Part shown: in pieces, positions 7,463 through 15,075 of the stretch
How the letters are laid out: every line of letters begins with the position of its first letter
Numbering within the stretch: position 1 is the first letter of the stretch
Assembly (NCBI RefSeq): GCF_008329585.1
Contig: NZ_NPKP01000021.1
Span: 1-54,067, forward strand
From: Mycolicibacterium sp. P9-22
GTDB lineage: Bacteria > Actinomycetota > Actinomycetes > Mycobacteriales > Mycobacteriaceae
DNA length: 54,067 nucleotides
Reading direction: 5' to 3'
Made by a program: the position numbers and the translations under genes
The notes under the pieces: model-generated
Database searches by the model: none
Seen by the model: only the letters and a program-made list of their open reading frames with translations
Told to the model about the DNA's origin: nothing

Positions 7463-7533
7463 GCGGCGCGATCCTTTTCGATCACCCCGGCGAGCCTGAC
7501 GTACTGCGGTGGCTGGACAATCGGCCGGATTGA
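7459..7533 (+). pseudogene. N-terminal stub of a quinone oxidoreductase-like gene
   Basis: An ATG overlapping the preceding stop (ATGA) opens a 24-codon frame, MSGAILFDHPGEPDVLRWLD and a few more residues, then TGA at 7531-7533. The pattern Ala-hydrophobic-Phe-x-x-x-Gly-x-x-x-Val-Leu-x-x-x-Asp is the usual N-terminus of NADPH:quinone oxidoreductase/zinc-type alcohol dehydrogenases (MDR family). The rest is missing: the convergent hydrolase gene ends seven bases further on. I read it as what remains after a deletion. It may still be translated. Confidence 0.45.
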
Positions 7534-7539
7534 CCTGGA

Positions 7540-8382
7540 TCAGAAGAGCTCCGGCGTCACCGGTGGCACATCATCGAGGAATGCCGTCACCAATGGCACC
7601 AGCACATCGGCCTGACCGGAAATGCCTATGTGCGACGTCGCCGGCAGGACCACCAGCCGCGCCTGCGGAACGCTCTGCAAGACACCGGTCTTCGCCGCAC
7701 CGTCGTCCGCTCCCCCGCGCAGCCTGAACATCGCCAAGGCGTGCTCGAGCACCACCGAATCCGCGTCGCCGACGATGACCATGGTCTTCGCGGGGATCGC
7801 GCGCATCTGCTCCTCGGTGATCTGCTGATCGTTGATGTTCAGGGCCTTCATCTTCTCCAGATACGCATCGAAGGCCCCTGGTTCGGGCGTATGTGCGGCG
7901 AACGCGGCGTGCAACGGCGTGCCCACGAAGTCAGCCGCGCTCATCGCCGCGATGGATTCGGCCACCGCCGGATGCCAGCCGTCGCGTTGAAACGTCGCCG
8001 ACATCGAGACCAACTTGTTCACCAGGGACGGATGCCGGATGGCCAGTTGCAGTGCCGCGCCGCCGCCCTGCGAGTAGCCCATGACGTCCGTACACCGCAC
8101 CCCGAGTGCATGCAGCAGCCCGGCGGCGTCGTCCCCGAACTGCTCATACGACATTGTTCGAGCGATGTCCGGGGTGCGGCCGTGTCCTTGCTGGTCGAAC
8201 ACGATGACGGCGCGATCCCGCGAGAAGGCATCCACCCACGCCGGCATCGAATCGGCGGCCATGAATGCCCCGGGGATGAGCAGCAACGGAGTCCCCGATG
8301 TCGCGAGGTCGCCATGCACCTCGTAGTACAGATTCAGGCCATTGATCGGCAGGCGACCGCTGTGTGACGGCTGTTTTCCCAT
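7540..8382 (-). CDS. Alpha/beta-fold hydrolase
   Basis: 280 residues. LLLIPGAFMAADSM near residue 35 is the oxyanion region, FDQQGHGRT (about residue 66) is the usual conserved block, GYSQGGGAAL (about 103) carries the nucleophile Ser, VGDADSV (about 220) the acid and TSHIGISG (about 255) the His. An esterase or C-C bond hydrolase of the epoxide-hydrolase-like subgroup is likely; no membrane segment. Start ATG 8382 fits the first strand (LPINGLNLYYEVHG); ATG 8415 would add eleven residues, and no ribosome site separates the two. It is divergent from the lipoprotein gene. Confidence 0.85.
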   Translation of the reverse strand: MGKQPSHSGRLPINGLNLYYEVHGDLATSGTPLLLIPGAFMAADSMPAWVDAFSRDRAVIVFDQQGHGRTPDIARTMSYEQFGDDAAGLLHALGVRCTDVMGYSQGGGAALQLAIRHPSLVNKLVSMSATFQRDGWHPAVAESIAAMSAADFVGTPLHAAFAAHTPEPGAFDAYLEKMKALNINDQQITEEQMRAIPAKTMVIVGDADSVVLEHALAMFRLRGGADDGAAKTGVLQSVPQARLVVLPATSHIGISGQADVLVPLVTAFLDDVPPVTPELF

Positions 8383-8509
8383 GGTGGTTGGACCGGCCCA
8401 GCGGCTGGGAATCATCGTGAGGGAAGCCGGCTGCTTAACCCGCGTGCAAAGCGGGTAACACATCGAGGTCGATCCCGGCAGTGTCCGTACCAGCAGAATC
8501 GAGCCTGAC

Positions 8510-8935
8510 ATGACCGTCGTTCAGATCGTCCGTCGTTTACCTCTCGCGGCCGCCGTGGCGGGCGCCGTGTTGGCCGGCGGGCTTACCGCATGCAGTTCCG
8601 ACAGCGGAAACTCGACAGAGACGTCGACGACGACAACAGAGTCGACGATGACGACCACACCGTCCACGGGTGCGGCCACCACCACGCTTGCACCGTCGTC
8701 GCCGCCGGCACCGGCACCCGCTCCGGGTGCGGGCGCCGGACCGGGCGGCGCCACGGCAAGTGTTCCGGGTGCCGGTGCCGGGGCGGGTCCGGGCGGAGCC
8801 ACCGCCGGTGTTCCGGGAGCCGGCGCAGGCGCGGGACCCGGCGGCGCGACCGCCGGTGTGCCGGGAGCCGGCGCTGGAGCCGGCCCTGACGGCGCCGGCG
8901 CATGTGTCGGGTCGGTCTGCGTCGGGACCCCGTAG
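8510..8935 (+). CDS. Repeat-containing Gly/Ala/Pro-rich lipoprotein
   Basis: 141 residues. A signal peptide (RRLPLAAAVAGAVLAGG) ends in the lipobox LTAC at residues 25-28, so Cys28 should be lipidated and the protein anchored outside the membrane. Next comes a Ser/Thr-rich stretch with Thr runs (residues 35-63), likely flexible and possibly glycosylated, then about four copies of a 16-residue unit GAGAGAGPGGATAGVP, ending in a short tail with two Cys (ACVGSVCVG) that could form a disulphide. No known domain. The gene ends at a strong bidirectional terminator before katG. Confidence 0.75.
   Translation: MTVVQIVRRLPLAAAVAGAVLAGGLTACSSDSGNSTETSTTTTESTMTTTPSTGAATTTLAPSSPPAPAPAPGAGAGPGGATASVPGAGAGAGPGGATAGVPGAGAGAGPGGATAGVPGAGAGAGPDGAGACVGSVCVGTP
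8726..8911 (+). repeat. 48-bp tandem repeat in the lipoprotein gene
   Basis: Units of 16 codons (GAGAGAGPGGATAGVP) repeat in frame. The first is two codons short, the second and third are identical at protein level, and the last is degenerate (GPDGAGACVG). A repeat of this kind can gain or lose units by slippage without shifting the frame. Confidence 0.8.
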
Positions 8936-8946
8936 CAGACACGCCA

Positions 8947-8978
8947 AAAGGGGCGGAATCCACGGATCCCGCCCCTTT
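8947..8978. terminator. Bidirectional terminator between lipoprotein gene and katG
   Basis: AAAGGGGCGG (8947-8956) pairs perfectly with CCGCCCCTTT (8969-8978), and after one mismatch ATCC/GGAT continues the stem inward. The A and T runs at the outer edges suit both converging transcripts. Confidence 0.75.
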
Positions 8979-8993
8979 CGGTATGTGGGCCGA

Positions 8994-11234
8994 TCAGTCC
9001 AGATCGAAGCGGTCGTTGTGCATCACCTTGACCCACGCGGCGACGAAGTCCTCGACAAACTTGCCCTTGTTGTCGTCCTGCGCGTAGACCTCGGCCACGG
9101 CGCGAAGGACCGAATTCGAACCGAAAACCAGGTCATTGGCGGTGGCCGTCCATTTCACCTCGCCGGTGCCGCGGTCGTAGCCGGTGTAGACGTTCTCGGC
9201 TGACTCCGATCCCTTCCAATCCGTGCCCATATCAAGCAGATTGACGAAGAAATCGTTGGTCAGCGCACCCGGCCGGTCGGTGAACACCCCATGCTTGGTG
9301 CCGCCGTGGTTCGCGCCGAGGGCACGCAGACCGCCCACCAGCACCGTCAACTCCGGTGCCGTGAGGTTCAGGAAGTACGCCTTGTCCACCAGAAGTTGTT
9401 CCAGCGCCGTCTTCTCGCCGGGGCGCACGTAGTTGCGGAAGCCGTCGGCGCGTGTTTCCAGCACCGCGAACGACTCCACGTCGGTGTCCTCCTGGCTGGC
9501 GTCGGTGCGGCCCGGCACGAAGTGCACCGTGACGTCATAGCCGCCGTCCTTGGCCGCCTTCTCGATCGCTGCTGAACCGGCCAGCACGATCAGGTCGGCA
9601 AGCGAGACCTTCTTGCCGCCGTCGGCGGCACCGTTGAAGTCCTGCTGGATCTTCTCCAGCACCGGCAACACCTTGTCCAGTTCCGAGGGCTCATTGGCTT
9701 CCCAGTTGCGCTGCGGTTCCAGACGGATCCGAGCTCCGTTGGCGCCACCGCGTTTATCGGTGCCGCGGAAGCTGGACGCCGATGCCCACGCGGTCTTCAC
9801 CAATTGCGGTACCGAGAGCCCTGATTCGAGCACCTTGCTCTTCAGCGCCGTGATATCGGCCTCGTCGATGAGCGGGTGGTCCACCGCAGGCACGGGATCC
9901 TGCCAGAGTTGCGGCTCGGGAACCCACGGGCCCAGATAGCGGCTCACCGGTCCCATATCGCGGTGCAGCAACTTGTACCACGCCTTGGCGAACGCCGCGT
10001 TCATCTCCTCGGGGTGGTCCAGCCACCGGCGGGTGATCTGCCCATAAATCGGGTCGACCCGCATCGAGACGTCGGTGACGAGCATTGTGGGCTTGCGCGG
10101 CGGACCGCCGAACGGATCCGGGATGGTGGCCGCGGCGTCCTTGGCTTCGAATTGCCAGGCTCCGCCCGGGCTCTTGGTCAGCTCCCATTCGTTGCCGTAG
10201 AGGATCTCCAGGTAGCCGTTGCTCCACTGCGTCGGCGTGCCGGTCCACACCACTTCCAGGCCACTGGTGATGGTGTCACCGGCGTTGCCGGTACCGAACG
10301 GGCACTTCCAGCCCAGGCCCTGCTGTTCGATCGGCGCGCCTTCGGGTTCGGGGCCCACATCATCGGCGCTGGCGCCGTGGGTCTTGCCCAGCGTGTGACC
10401 CCCGACGATGAGCGCCGCCGTCTCCTCGTCATTCATCGCCATCCGCCCGAACGTCTCGCGGATATCGTGCGCGGCGGCCAGCGGATCCGGTTTACCCTCG
10501 GGCCCTTCGGGATTGACGTAGATCAGTCCCATGGTGGTGGCGCCGAACGGCTCGGCCAGGCTGCGCTCACTGTCGTTGGTGCCACCGTAGCGTTTGTCGG
10601 TACCCAGCCAGGTGTCCTCCTGGCCGTAGAGGATCTCCTCGGGCTCCCAGATATCTTCGCGCCCGAAAGCGAACCCGAACGTCTCGAACCCCGCGGATTC
10701 GAGGGCGACATTGCCTGCGTAGACGATCAGGTCCGCCCACGACAGCTTGTTGCCGTACTTGCGCTTGATCGGCCACAGCAACCGCCGCGCCTTGTCGAGG
10801 TTGGCGTTGTCGGGCCAGCTGTTCAACGGCGCGAACCGCTGTGCGCCCTCACCGCCGCCGCCGCGGCCGTCATGGATCCGGTAGGTGCCGGCCGCGTGCC
10901 AGCTCATCCGGATGAACAGGCCTGCGTAACTGCCGTAATCGGCCGGCCACCAGTCCTGCGATGACGTCATCAGCGCGAGCATGTCGGCCTTGAGGGCCTC
11001 GACGTCGAGTTTCTTGAACTCTTCGCTGTACTTGAACCCCTCGCCCAGCGGGTTGCCCTTGGCCGGCTGGCGGTGCAGCACCGACACGTCGACCTGCTCG
11101 GGCCACCAGTCCTTGTTCGTCAGTGGCGCATGCGCCTTGGGATGCGGCGAGTCGATGGCCGGGTTCTCGGACTCACTCCCACTGTGTGTCTTGGTGTCGG
11201 AATGCGGAGGACGGGCATCAGAGGTGTCGGACAT
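8994..11234 (-). CDS. katG: Catalase-peroxidase KatG
   Basis: 746 residues, full length for KatG. The N-terminal peroxidase domain has the distal triad in RMSWHAAGTYR (Arg109, Trp112, His113), the adduct Tyr in GLIYVNPEG and Met in GRMAMND, and the proximal haem His in GGHTLGKTHG. The inactive C-terminal duplicate domain follows. The residue equal to M. tuberculosis Ser315 is present in ITSGLEVVW, so the usual isoniazid-activating configuration is kept. It decomposes hydrogen peroxide and has broad peroxidase activity. GAAAGGCGAG precedes the ATG. It lies 63 bases downstream of furA, with which it is surely co-transcribed. Confidence 0.98.
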   Translation of the reverse strand: MSDTSDARPPHSDTKTHSGSESENPAIDSPHPKAHAPLTNKDWWPEQVDVSVLHRQPAKGNPLGEGFKYSEEFKKLDVEALKADMLALMTSSQDWWPADYGSYAGLFIRMSWHAAGTYRIHDGRGGGGEGAQRFAPLNSWPDNANLDKARRLLWPIKRKYGNKLSWADLIVYAGNVALESAGFETFGFAFGREDIWEPEEILYGQEDTWLGTDKRYGGTNDSERSLAEPFGATTMGLIYVNPEGPEGKPDPLAAAHDIRETFGRMAMNDEETAALIVGGHTLGKTHGASADDVGPEPEGAPIEQQGLGWKCPFGTGNAGDTITSGLEVVWTGTPTQWSNGYLEILYGNEWELTKSPGGAWQFEAKDAAATIPDPFGGPPRKPTMLVTDVSMRVDPIYGQITRRWLDHPEEMNAAFAKAWYKLLHRDMGPVSRYLGPWVPEPQLWQDPVPAVDHPLIDEADITALKSKVLESGLSVPQLVKTAWASASSFRGTDKRGGANGARIRLEPQRNWEANEPSELDKVLPVLEKIQQDFNGAADGGKKVSLADLIVLAGSAAIEKAAKDGGYDVTVHFVPGRTDASQEDTDVESFAVLETRADGFRNYVRPGEKTALEQLLVDKAYFLNLTAPELTVLVGGLRALGANHGGTKHGVFTDRPGALTNDFFVNLLDMGTDWKGSESAENVYTGYDRGTGEVKWTATANDLVFGSNSVLRAVAEVYAQDDNKGKFVEDFVAAWVKVMHNDRFDLD

Positions 11235-11297
11235 TCACTCGCCTTTCATCGGTTTCGTGCGGGCTGCACAACGGTTCGATCAGGGGTTCGGGTGGCA

Positions 11298-11729
11298 TCA
11301 CGTACTGGCGGCTTTCACACAGTCGGGACAGAGTCCCCAATAGATGACCTCGGCCTCGTCGATATCGAAACCGAGATCGTCTGATGCGGTCAGGCAGGGC
11401 GCGGCACCGACGGCACAGTCGACATCTGCGATGACACCGCAGGACCGGCACACCACATGATGGTGGTTGTCGCCGACGCGGGATTCATAGCGAGCGGTCG
11501 CGCCCGCGGGCTGGATGCGGCGGGCCAAGCCCACCGCGGTCAGTGCGTTCAGGACGTCGTACACGGTCTGTCGGGAGATATCGGGCAGTTGCCGGCGCGC
11601 GGCGACGAAGATCGCCTCGGTATCGGCGTGCGGGTTCATCTCGACGGCGTCCATGACCACGAGCCGGGGCCGGGTCACACGGAGTCCGGCCGCCCGCAGT
11701 AAGGAAGTGGAACCTGGGACGTCAGCCAT
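11298..11729 (-). CDS. furA: Ferric-uptake-type regulator FurA
   Basis: 143 residues closely resembling mycobacterial FurA: winged helix with LRVTRPRLVVMDAV and ISRQTVYDVLNAL, the HHHVVCRSCG block (metal site, CxxC) and C-terminal WGLCPDC. In mycobacteria FurA represses its own gene and katG and is released by peroxide. Start ATG 11729 aligns with the M. tuberculosis start. GAGGAG abuts the ATG with no spacing, so the message is probably leaderless. A TTG twelve codons upstream has a well-spaced GGAG but lies within the -35 and would add a non-homologous extension. Confidence 0.96.
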   Translation of the reverse strand: MADVPGSTSLLRAAGLRVTRPRLVVMDAVEMNPHADTEAIFVAARRQLPDISRQTVYDVLNALTAVGLARRIQPAGATARYESRVGDNHHHVVCRSCGVIADVDCAVGAAPCLTASDDLGFDIDEAEVIYWGLCPDCVKAAST

Positions 11730-11736
11730 CTCCTCG

Positions 11737-11765
11737 AGTGTGGCCCGTCTTCTGGACGGTATCAA
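11737..11765 (-). promoter_or_regulatory. Candidate furA-katG promoter
   Basis: Minus strand: TTGATA (11765-11760), a 17-base spacer, then CACACT (11742-11737), seven bases before the furA ATG. This puts the transcript start at or next to the start codon, consistent with a leaderless furA message. The AT-rich stretch around the -35 is the place to look for the FurA operator. Confidence 0.45.
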
Positions 11766-11834
11766 GTTTTTCTCCGGATTCGTTGCGCCACAGCGCGGCG
11801 TCCAGACGAGTCAATACCGAGAACGAATGCAGGA

Positions 11835-11875
11835 AGCCGGGCGGCGAGTCATCGGCAGTGGCTGGCCGCCCGGCT
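11835..11875. terminator. Hairpin downstream of the hemerythrin gene
   Basis: AGCCGGGCGGC (11835-11845) and GCCGCCCGGCT (11865-11875) form a perfect 11-bp stem with a 19-base loop, ten bases past the hemerythrin stop and in front of the furA promoter. No long U tract, as is usual in mycobacteria. Confidence 0.6.
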
Positions 11876-11884
11876 GTCCTTGTC

Positions 11885-12469
11885 TCAGTGAACCTGCGGA
11901 TCCGGCGGGTTATCCGCGGCACGCCCAGTCGCGGCGTCACGAATATGGTCCATCGTCGCCGTTGCCATGCCCATCGTCTTCAGCACGGTGGAATTCGGCG
12001 GTGTGTCCGGATGCGGCCGGGTGGGCGCGATCTTCTTCGCTCGTTCGAGCTTCTCCCCCAGCTTCACCAGCTCCGCATCTGACACTGCGGCCCGAAATCG
12101 TGGCCACACCACATCCTGTTCGAAAGCGATGTGGTCGCGGCCCAGTTTGACGAACAGTTGCAGAGCTTCTTGGTATTCGGGCTCACCGGGCTCGCTGTCC
12201 TCCAGCAGTTGCAACAGTTCCTTACCGGTCTGCTCCTGCTGCACTGCCTTGTCGGCCAGCTCATCGCCTTCGTCGAGTGCGTCCCGCACAGCGGGCCAGA
12301 AGAACTGCTCCTCGATGGCTTCGTGCTGGGACTCCGCAATCACCAGGTTGGTGACCATCGTGCGAAGACCGCTGGTTGCCGCGCCAGTTTCCGCCGACGC
12401 GCCATCGAGCACCTCAAGCATGCCCAACACGCTCTTGTGGTCCTGACGGAGAAAAGTCAAAGCGTCCAT
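11885..12469 (-). CDS. Hemerythrin-domain (HHE) protein
   Basis: 194 residues. FLRQDHKSVLGML (residues 6-18) holds the first His, ESQHEAIEEQFFWPAV (about 46-61) the His/Glu pair, and LGRDHIAFEQDVVWPRF (about 109-125) the last His/Glu pair, giving the repeated H-x-x-x-E pattern of a di-iron hemerythrin fold. The C-terminal 50 residues are Pro-rich and probably disordered. Mycobacterial hemerythrin-like proteins have been tied to the peroxide response and SigF control; here the gene follows the Mn-catalase gene by 30 bases, so a shared peroxide/iron role is a fair inference. AGGAGTG precedes the ATG. Confidence 0.88.
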   Translation of the reverse strand: MDALTFLRQDHKSVLGMLEVLDGASAETGAATSGLRTMVTNLVIAESQHEAIEEQFFWPAVRDALDEGDELADKAVQQEQTGKELLQLLEDSEPGEPEYQEALQLFVKLGRDHIAFEQDVVWPRFRAAVSDAELVKLGEKLERAKKIAPTRPHPDTPPNSTVLKTMGMATATMDHIRDAATGRAADNPPDPQVH

Positions 12470-12499
12470 CTGTCACACTCCTGTGCGAATCGATCCGGG

Positions 12500-13393
12500 T
12501 CAACGGGTTGCGGTGTGATGCTCATGGGTGAACGGCTTTTCGGCATCGACCCCGGGCTGACCGCCAGGATTGTGTTCGGCGCCGGTGTTGTTGCGCAGCG
12601 AGGTTCCCAGCCACTGTTCTTCCGGCTTTTCGACGTAATCCCATTCGACACCTTCGGGCCACGGACCCTGTCCCTCATTCCACGGACCGCGCACCGACCC
12701 GTCACCGTTGCTCATGTTGAAGGCGACGTTCTGGAAACGCGGGTCTCCCGGCAATTGACCGGGCGGGAAGTTGACAGGCAGTTCGTTGAGTGCCGCCGTG
12801 AATTGCTGGTAGTGAGCGACTTCGCGAGTCATCAAGAAGGTCAACGTGTCCTGAACTCCGGGATCGTCGGTGAACTGCTTGAGGTACTCGTAGACAACCT
12901 TGGCCCGAGACTCGGCGGCCAGATTGTTGCGCAGATCCACCGTGGGATCGCCATTGGCGTCGATGAATGCACCCGTCCAGTTGTTGCCCGCGGAGTCCTT
13001 GACGTCCGGACCTCCACCGCTGAGCACCAGGAACATCGGGTTCACCGCGACCTGATGAATGGCCTGCTCCTTGCCGGTCTTGCTGGCCACTGCGGGCATC
13101 CAGTCGCACCGTTGATGGGCCATCTTGAGGTTGTCGTTGAGTCCGTCGAGCAGCATGGTGATGGTGGTGCCGACGATCTCGAGGTGGCTGAGTTCCTCGG
13201 TCGCGATGTCCATGAACAGGTCGTACATCTTGGGGTTCTTCTCGCGTAGCACGAAGGCCTGCGTGAAGTACTGCAGCGCGGCGGTGAGTTCGCCGTTGGC
13301 GCCGCCGAACTGCTCCATCAGCAACGACGCGAAGCGCGGGTCGCGGTCGCTGACCCGCACTTCGAATTGAAGATCTTTGTTATGAGTGAACAC
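12500..13393 (-). CDS. Manganese catalase
   Basis: 297 residues, the normal length for a non-haem di-manganese catalase. The four-helix bundle carries ligand motifs GELTAALQYFTQAF (Glu35), IATEELSHLEIVG (Glu67, His70), AAESRAKVVYEYL and REVAHYQQF. It converts hydrogen peroxide to water and oxygen. Translation is taken from GTG 13393 (VFTHNKDLQF): GGAGG lies four bases upstream and this matches the family's N-terminus. The frame stays open upstream to 13606, but that extension is unlike any catalase. A SigF-type promoter lies about 105-130 bases upstream. The hemerythrin gene follows in the same operon. Confidence 0.92.
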   Translation of the reverse strand: MFTHNKDLQFEVRVSDRDPRFASLLMEQFGGANGELTAALQYFTQAFVLREKNPKMYDLFMDIATEELSHLEIVGTTITMLLDGLNDNLKMAHQRCDWMPAVASKTGKEQAIHQVAVNPMFLVLSGGGPDVKDSAGNNWTGAFIDANGDPTVDLRNNLAAESRAKVVYEYLKQFTDDPGVQDTLTFLMTREVAHYQQFTAALNELPVNFPPGQLPGDPRFQNVAFNMSNGDGSVRGPWNEGQGPWPEGVEWDYVEKPEEQWLGTSLRNNTGAEHNPGGQPGVDAEKPFTHEHHTATR

Positions 13394-13497
13394 GATGCCT
13401 CCGGCACATTCGGTCTTGACAGAAGGCGACCCGAACGGATCGCCGATGGGTTGGGATACCGACGATCCGCTGGGCTGTAGGTCGCGGTGGAAGCGGT

Positions 13498-13522
13498 TTA
13501 CCCGGGCCTGACCGGACCAAAC
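13498..13522 (-). promoter_or_regulatory. Candidate SigF-type promoter for Mn-catalase operon
   Basis: Minus strand: GTTT (13522-13519), a 15-base spacer, then GGGTAA (13503-13498). This fits the mycobacterial SigF consensus GTTT-N15-17-GGGTA. Expected transcript start is near 13490, giving a leader of about 100 bases before GTG 13393. Confidence 0.55.
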
Positions 13523-13650
13523 GTGTCGAGTTACGTTCCATTCCAGGTGCACGTCAATCCTGTTTATCTTCAGCATCTTTCGTCGCCTAATTCGGACATT
13601 GGCCAAGTAGTTTCGTCCGTTGGCTCAGCTGCGGCGGCGACCGTTATAGC

Positions 13651-14511
13651 GTGAGGCGTATGGGGTCATGGCATGGTGGGCGACTCAGCGGCCGGCAGGC
13701 CGCTCAGTTGCTGCGTTGGCTACCTGACATCCGGATACGTAGCGACATGAGCTGGAACCTGACCGAAACCGTTGTTCTCGACGCCGACACCGGCCGCGGA
13801 CGGGTCATCGTCAAGGCGGCCGGGCCGCGGGATCACCACCTCAGCCGTGAGATCACCGCCTTCGAGGGGTACACCGAACGCCTGGCGCGCAGCGGCCACG
13901 CCGCGCGGCTGCTGCACCGGGACCGGACGGCAAAGCTGCTCGTGCTCAACCATCTTGGGGGGAATCTGGTGGAGGGATCGGATGCCGAGTTCGCCATCGA
14001 CACCCATCTGCAGGCCGGGCGGTTGGCGCGTATGTTTCACAGCCAGGGCGAGCGAGTGGACAGGGACTGGGACGCCGTGACGGTGGCGAAGTCGCTCGCT
14101 TGGCTCGACAAACCGCACCGGATCAAGCAGCGGACCTGTGCCGAAATACGCGTCGTGCTGATATCCCATCGACCAGTGCCCGCGGTGGTGGTCCCCACCC
14201 ACGGTGACTGGCAGCCCCGGAACTGGCTCATCGACGCGGGCACGGTCAAGGTCATCGACTTCGGACGTTTTGCCTGGCGTCCCGCGATCAGTGACTTCTC
14301 CCGGCTGGCGGCCCAGCAGTGGCAAGCGAACCCGCGGCTCCAGGACGCCTTCTTCGCTGGGTACGGCGGGGATCCTCGGACACCGAGTCAATGGCGGATG
14401 GTTGCTCTGCATGAGGCCATCGGCACCGCGGTGTGGGCCCACCAGGTCGGTGACAAGCCGTTCGAGGAGCAGGGGCACCGGATGATCGCCGAGGCCCTGA
14501 CGTCGTTCTGA
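13651..14511 (+). CDS. Aminoglycoside phosphotransferase-like kinase
   Basis: About 286 residues with the APH/choline-kinase fold: Lys in RVIVKAAGPR (nucleotide-binding strand), THGDWQPRNWLID (the Brenner-type catalytic loop HGDxxxxN, about residue 185) and VIDFGRF (metal-binding Asp, about 202). It should phosphorylate a small-molecule alcohol; real antibiotic resistance cannot be inferred, since most environmental members have unknown substrates. Starts GTG 13651 and ATG 13660 are both possible without a ribosome site. It diverges from the Mn-catalase operon, with 257 non-coding bases between. Confidence 0.78.
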   Translation: MRRMGSWHGGRLSGRQAAQLLRWLPDIRIRSDMSWNLTETVVLDADTGRGRVIVKAAGPRDHHLSREITAFEGYTERLARSGHAARLLHRDRTAKLLVLNHLGGNLVEGSDAEFAIDTHLQAGRLARMFHSQGERVDRDWDAVTVAKSLAWLDKPHRIKQRTCAEIRVVLISHRPVPAVVVPTHGDWQPRNWLIDAGTVKVIDFGRFAWRPAISDFSRLAAQQWQANPRLQDAFFAGYGGDPRTPSQWRMVALHEAIGTAVWAHQVGDKPFEEQGHRMIAEALTSF

Positions 14512-14537
14512 AAAGCACTCTCGAACTTGAGGTTCGA

Positions 14538-14966
14538 TCAGCGCAACGAGCTGAGATTTTCCACCGAGCTCCGAACGTCGGAGGTCATCATCTTGGCGAC
14601 AAGTGTTCCGACGGGTCCACTGAGCAAACCACCGGAGAGCTCCGCCACTAGATGAAAGCTGGAGCCCGGCCGATCGTCGGCCACCGTCATCGTCAGCGCG
14701 ATGCGGACGCCGCCGCGGCCTCTCCCTTGCAGCTGGATCTGGCGCGGTTCGTCGTACTCGGTGACCTGCCAATGAATCGTGTTCCGAAAGCCCTTGACCT
14801 TGATCGACGAAGACACCTGAGTTCCCGCTTCGATCACGGCGGGCGGTGGGCTACGCCAGCCGGCGAAGATGGTCAGCCACTCATCGAACCGCTGTAGGTC
14901 GGAGGCCAGCTTCCAGGCCTGATCCGGCGTCAGATCCGACGACACCGACACATCGACTTTCGCCAT
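14538..14966 (-). CDS. SRPBCC family protein
   Basis: 142 residues beginning MAKVDVSVSSDLTPDQAWKL, a common opening for mycobacterial SRPBCC/polyketide-cyclase-like proteins: strand, two short helices with FDEWLTIFAGWR, then strands such as IHWQVTEYDEP and GSSFHLVAELSGG, and a C-terminal helix. It likely binds a hydrophobic ligand; no enzymatic residues are evident. GGGAG stands just before the ATG. It lies downstream of the TetR gene on the same strand (109-base gap) and ends one base after a small hairpin (14521-14537, TCGAAC/GTTCGA) shared with the convergent kinase gene. Confidence 0.78.
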   Translation of the reverse strand: MAKVDVSVSSDLTPDQAWKLASDLQRFDEWLTIFAGWRSPPPAVIEAGTQVSSSIKVKGFRNTIHWQVTEYDEPRQIQLQGRGRGGVRIALTMTVADDRPGSSFHLVAELSGGLLSGPVGTLVAKMMTSDVRSSVENLSSLR

Positions 14967-15075
14967 GATCTCCCTCAGCGCTTTCTGTCGTCCTGGGCAT
15001 TCGCTGTCGGGCACCCGGTTACCCACATCTGCTTCGACGGACCACATCGATCGGCACAGGCCGCGATGACATCGG

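Noticed and set aside
8436..8459. Imperfect inverted repeat TTAACCCGC / GCGGGTAAC upstream of the lipoprotein and hydrolase genes
   Set aside because: Arms contain mismatches and no second copy was found; could be an operator but support is too thin.
9876..10964. 362-codon plus-strand frame inside katG
   Set aside because: Shadow of katG; no recognisable domain and no ribosome site.
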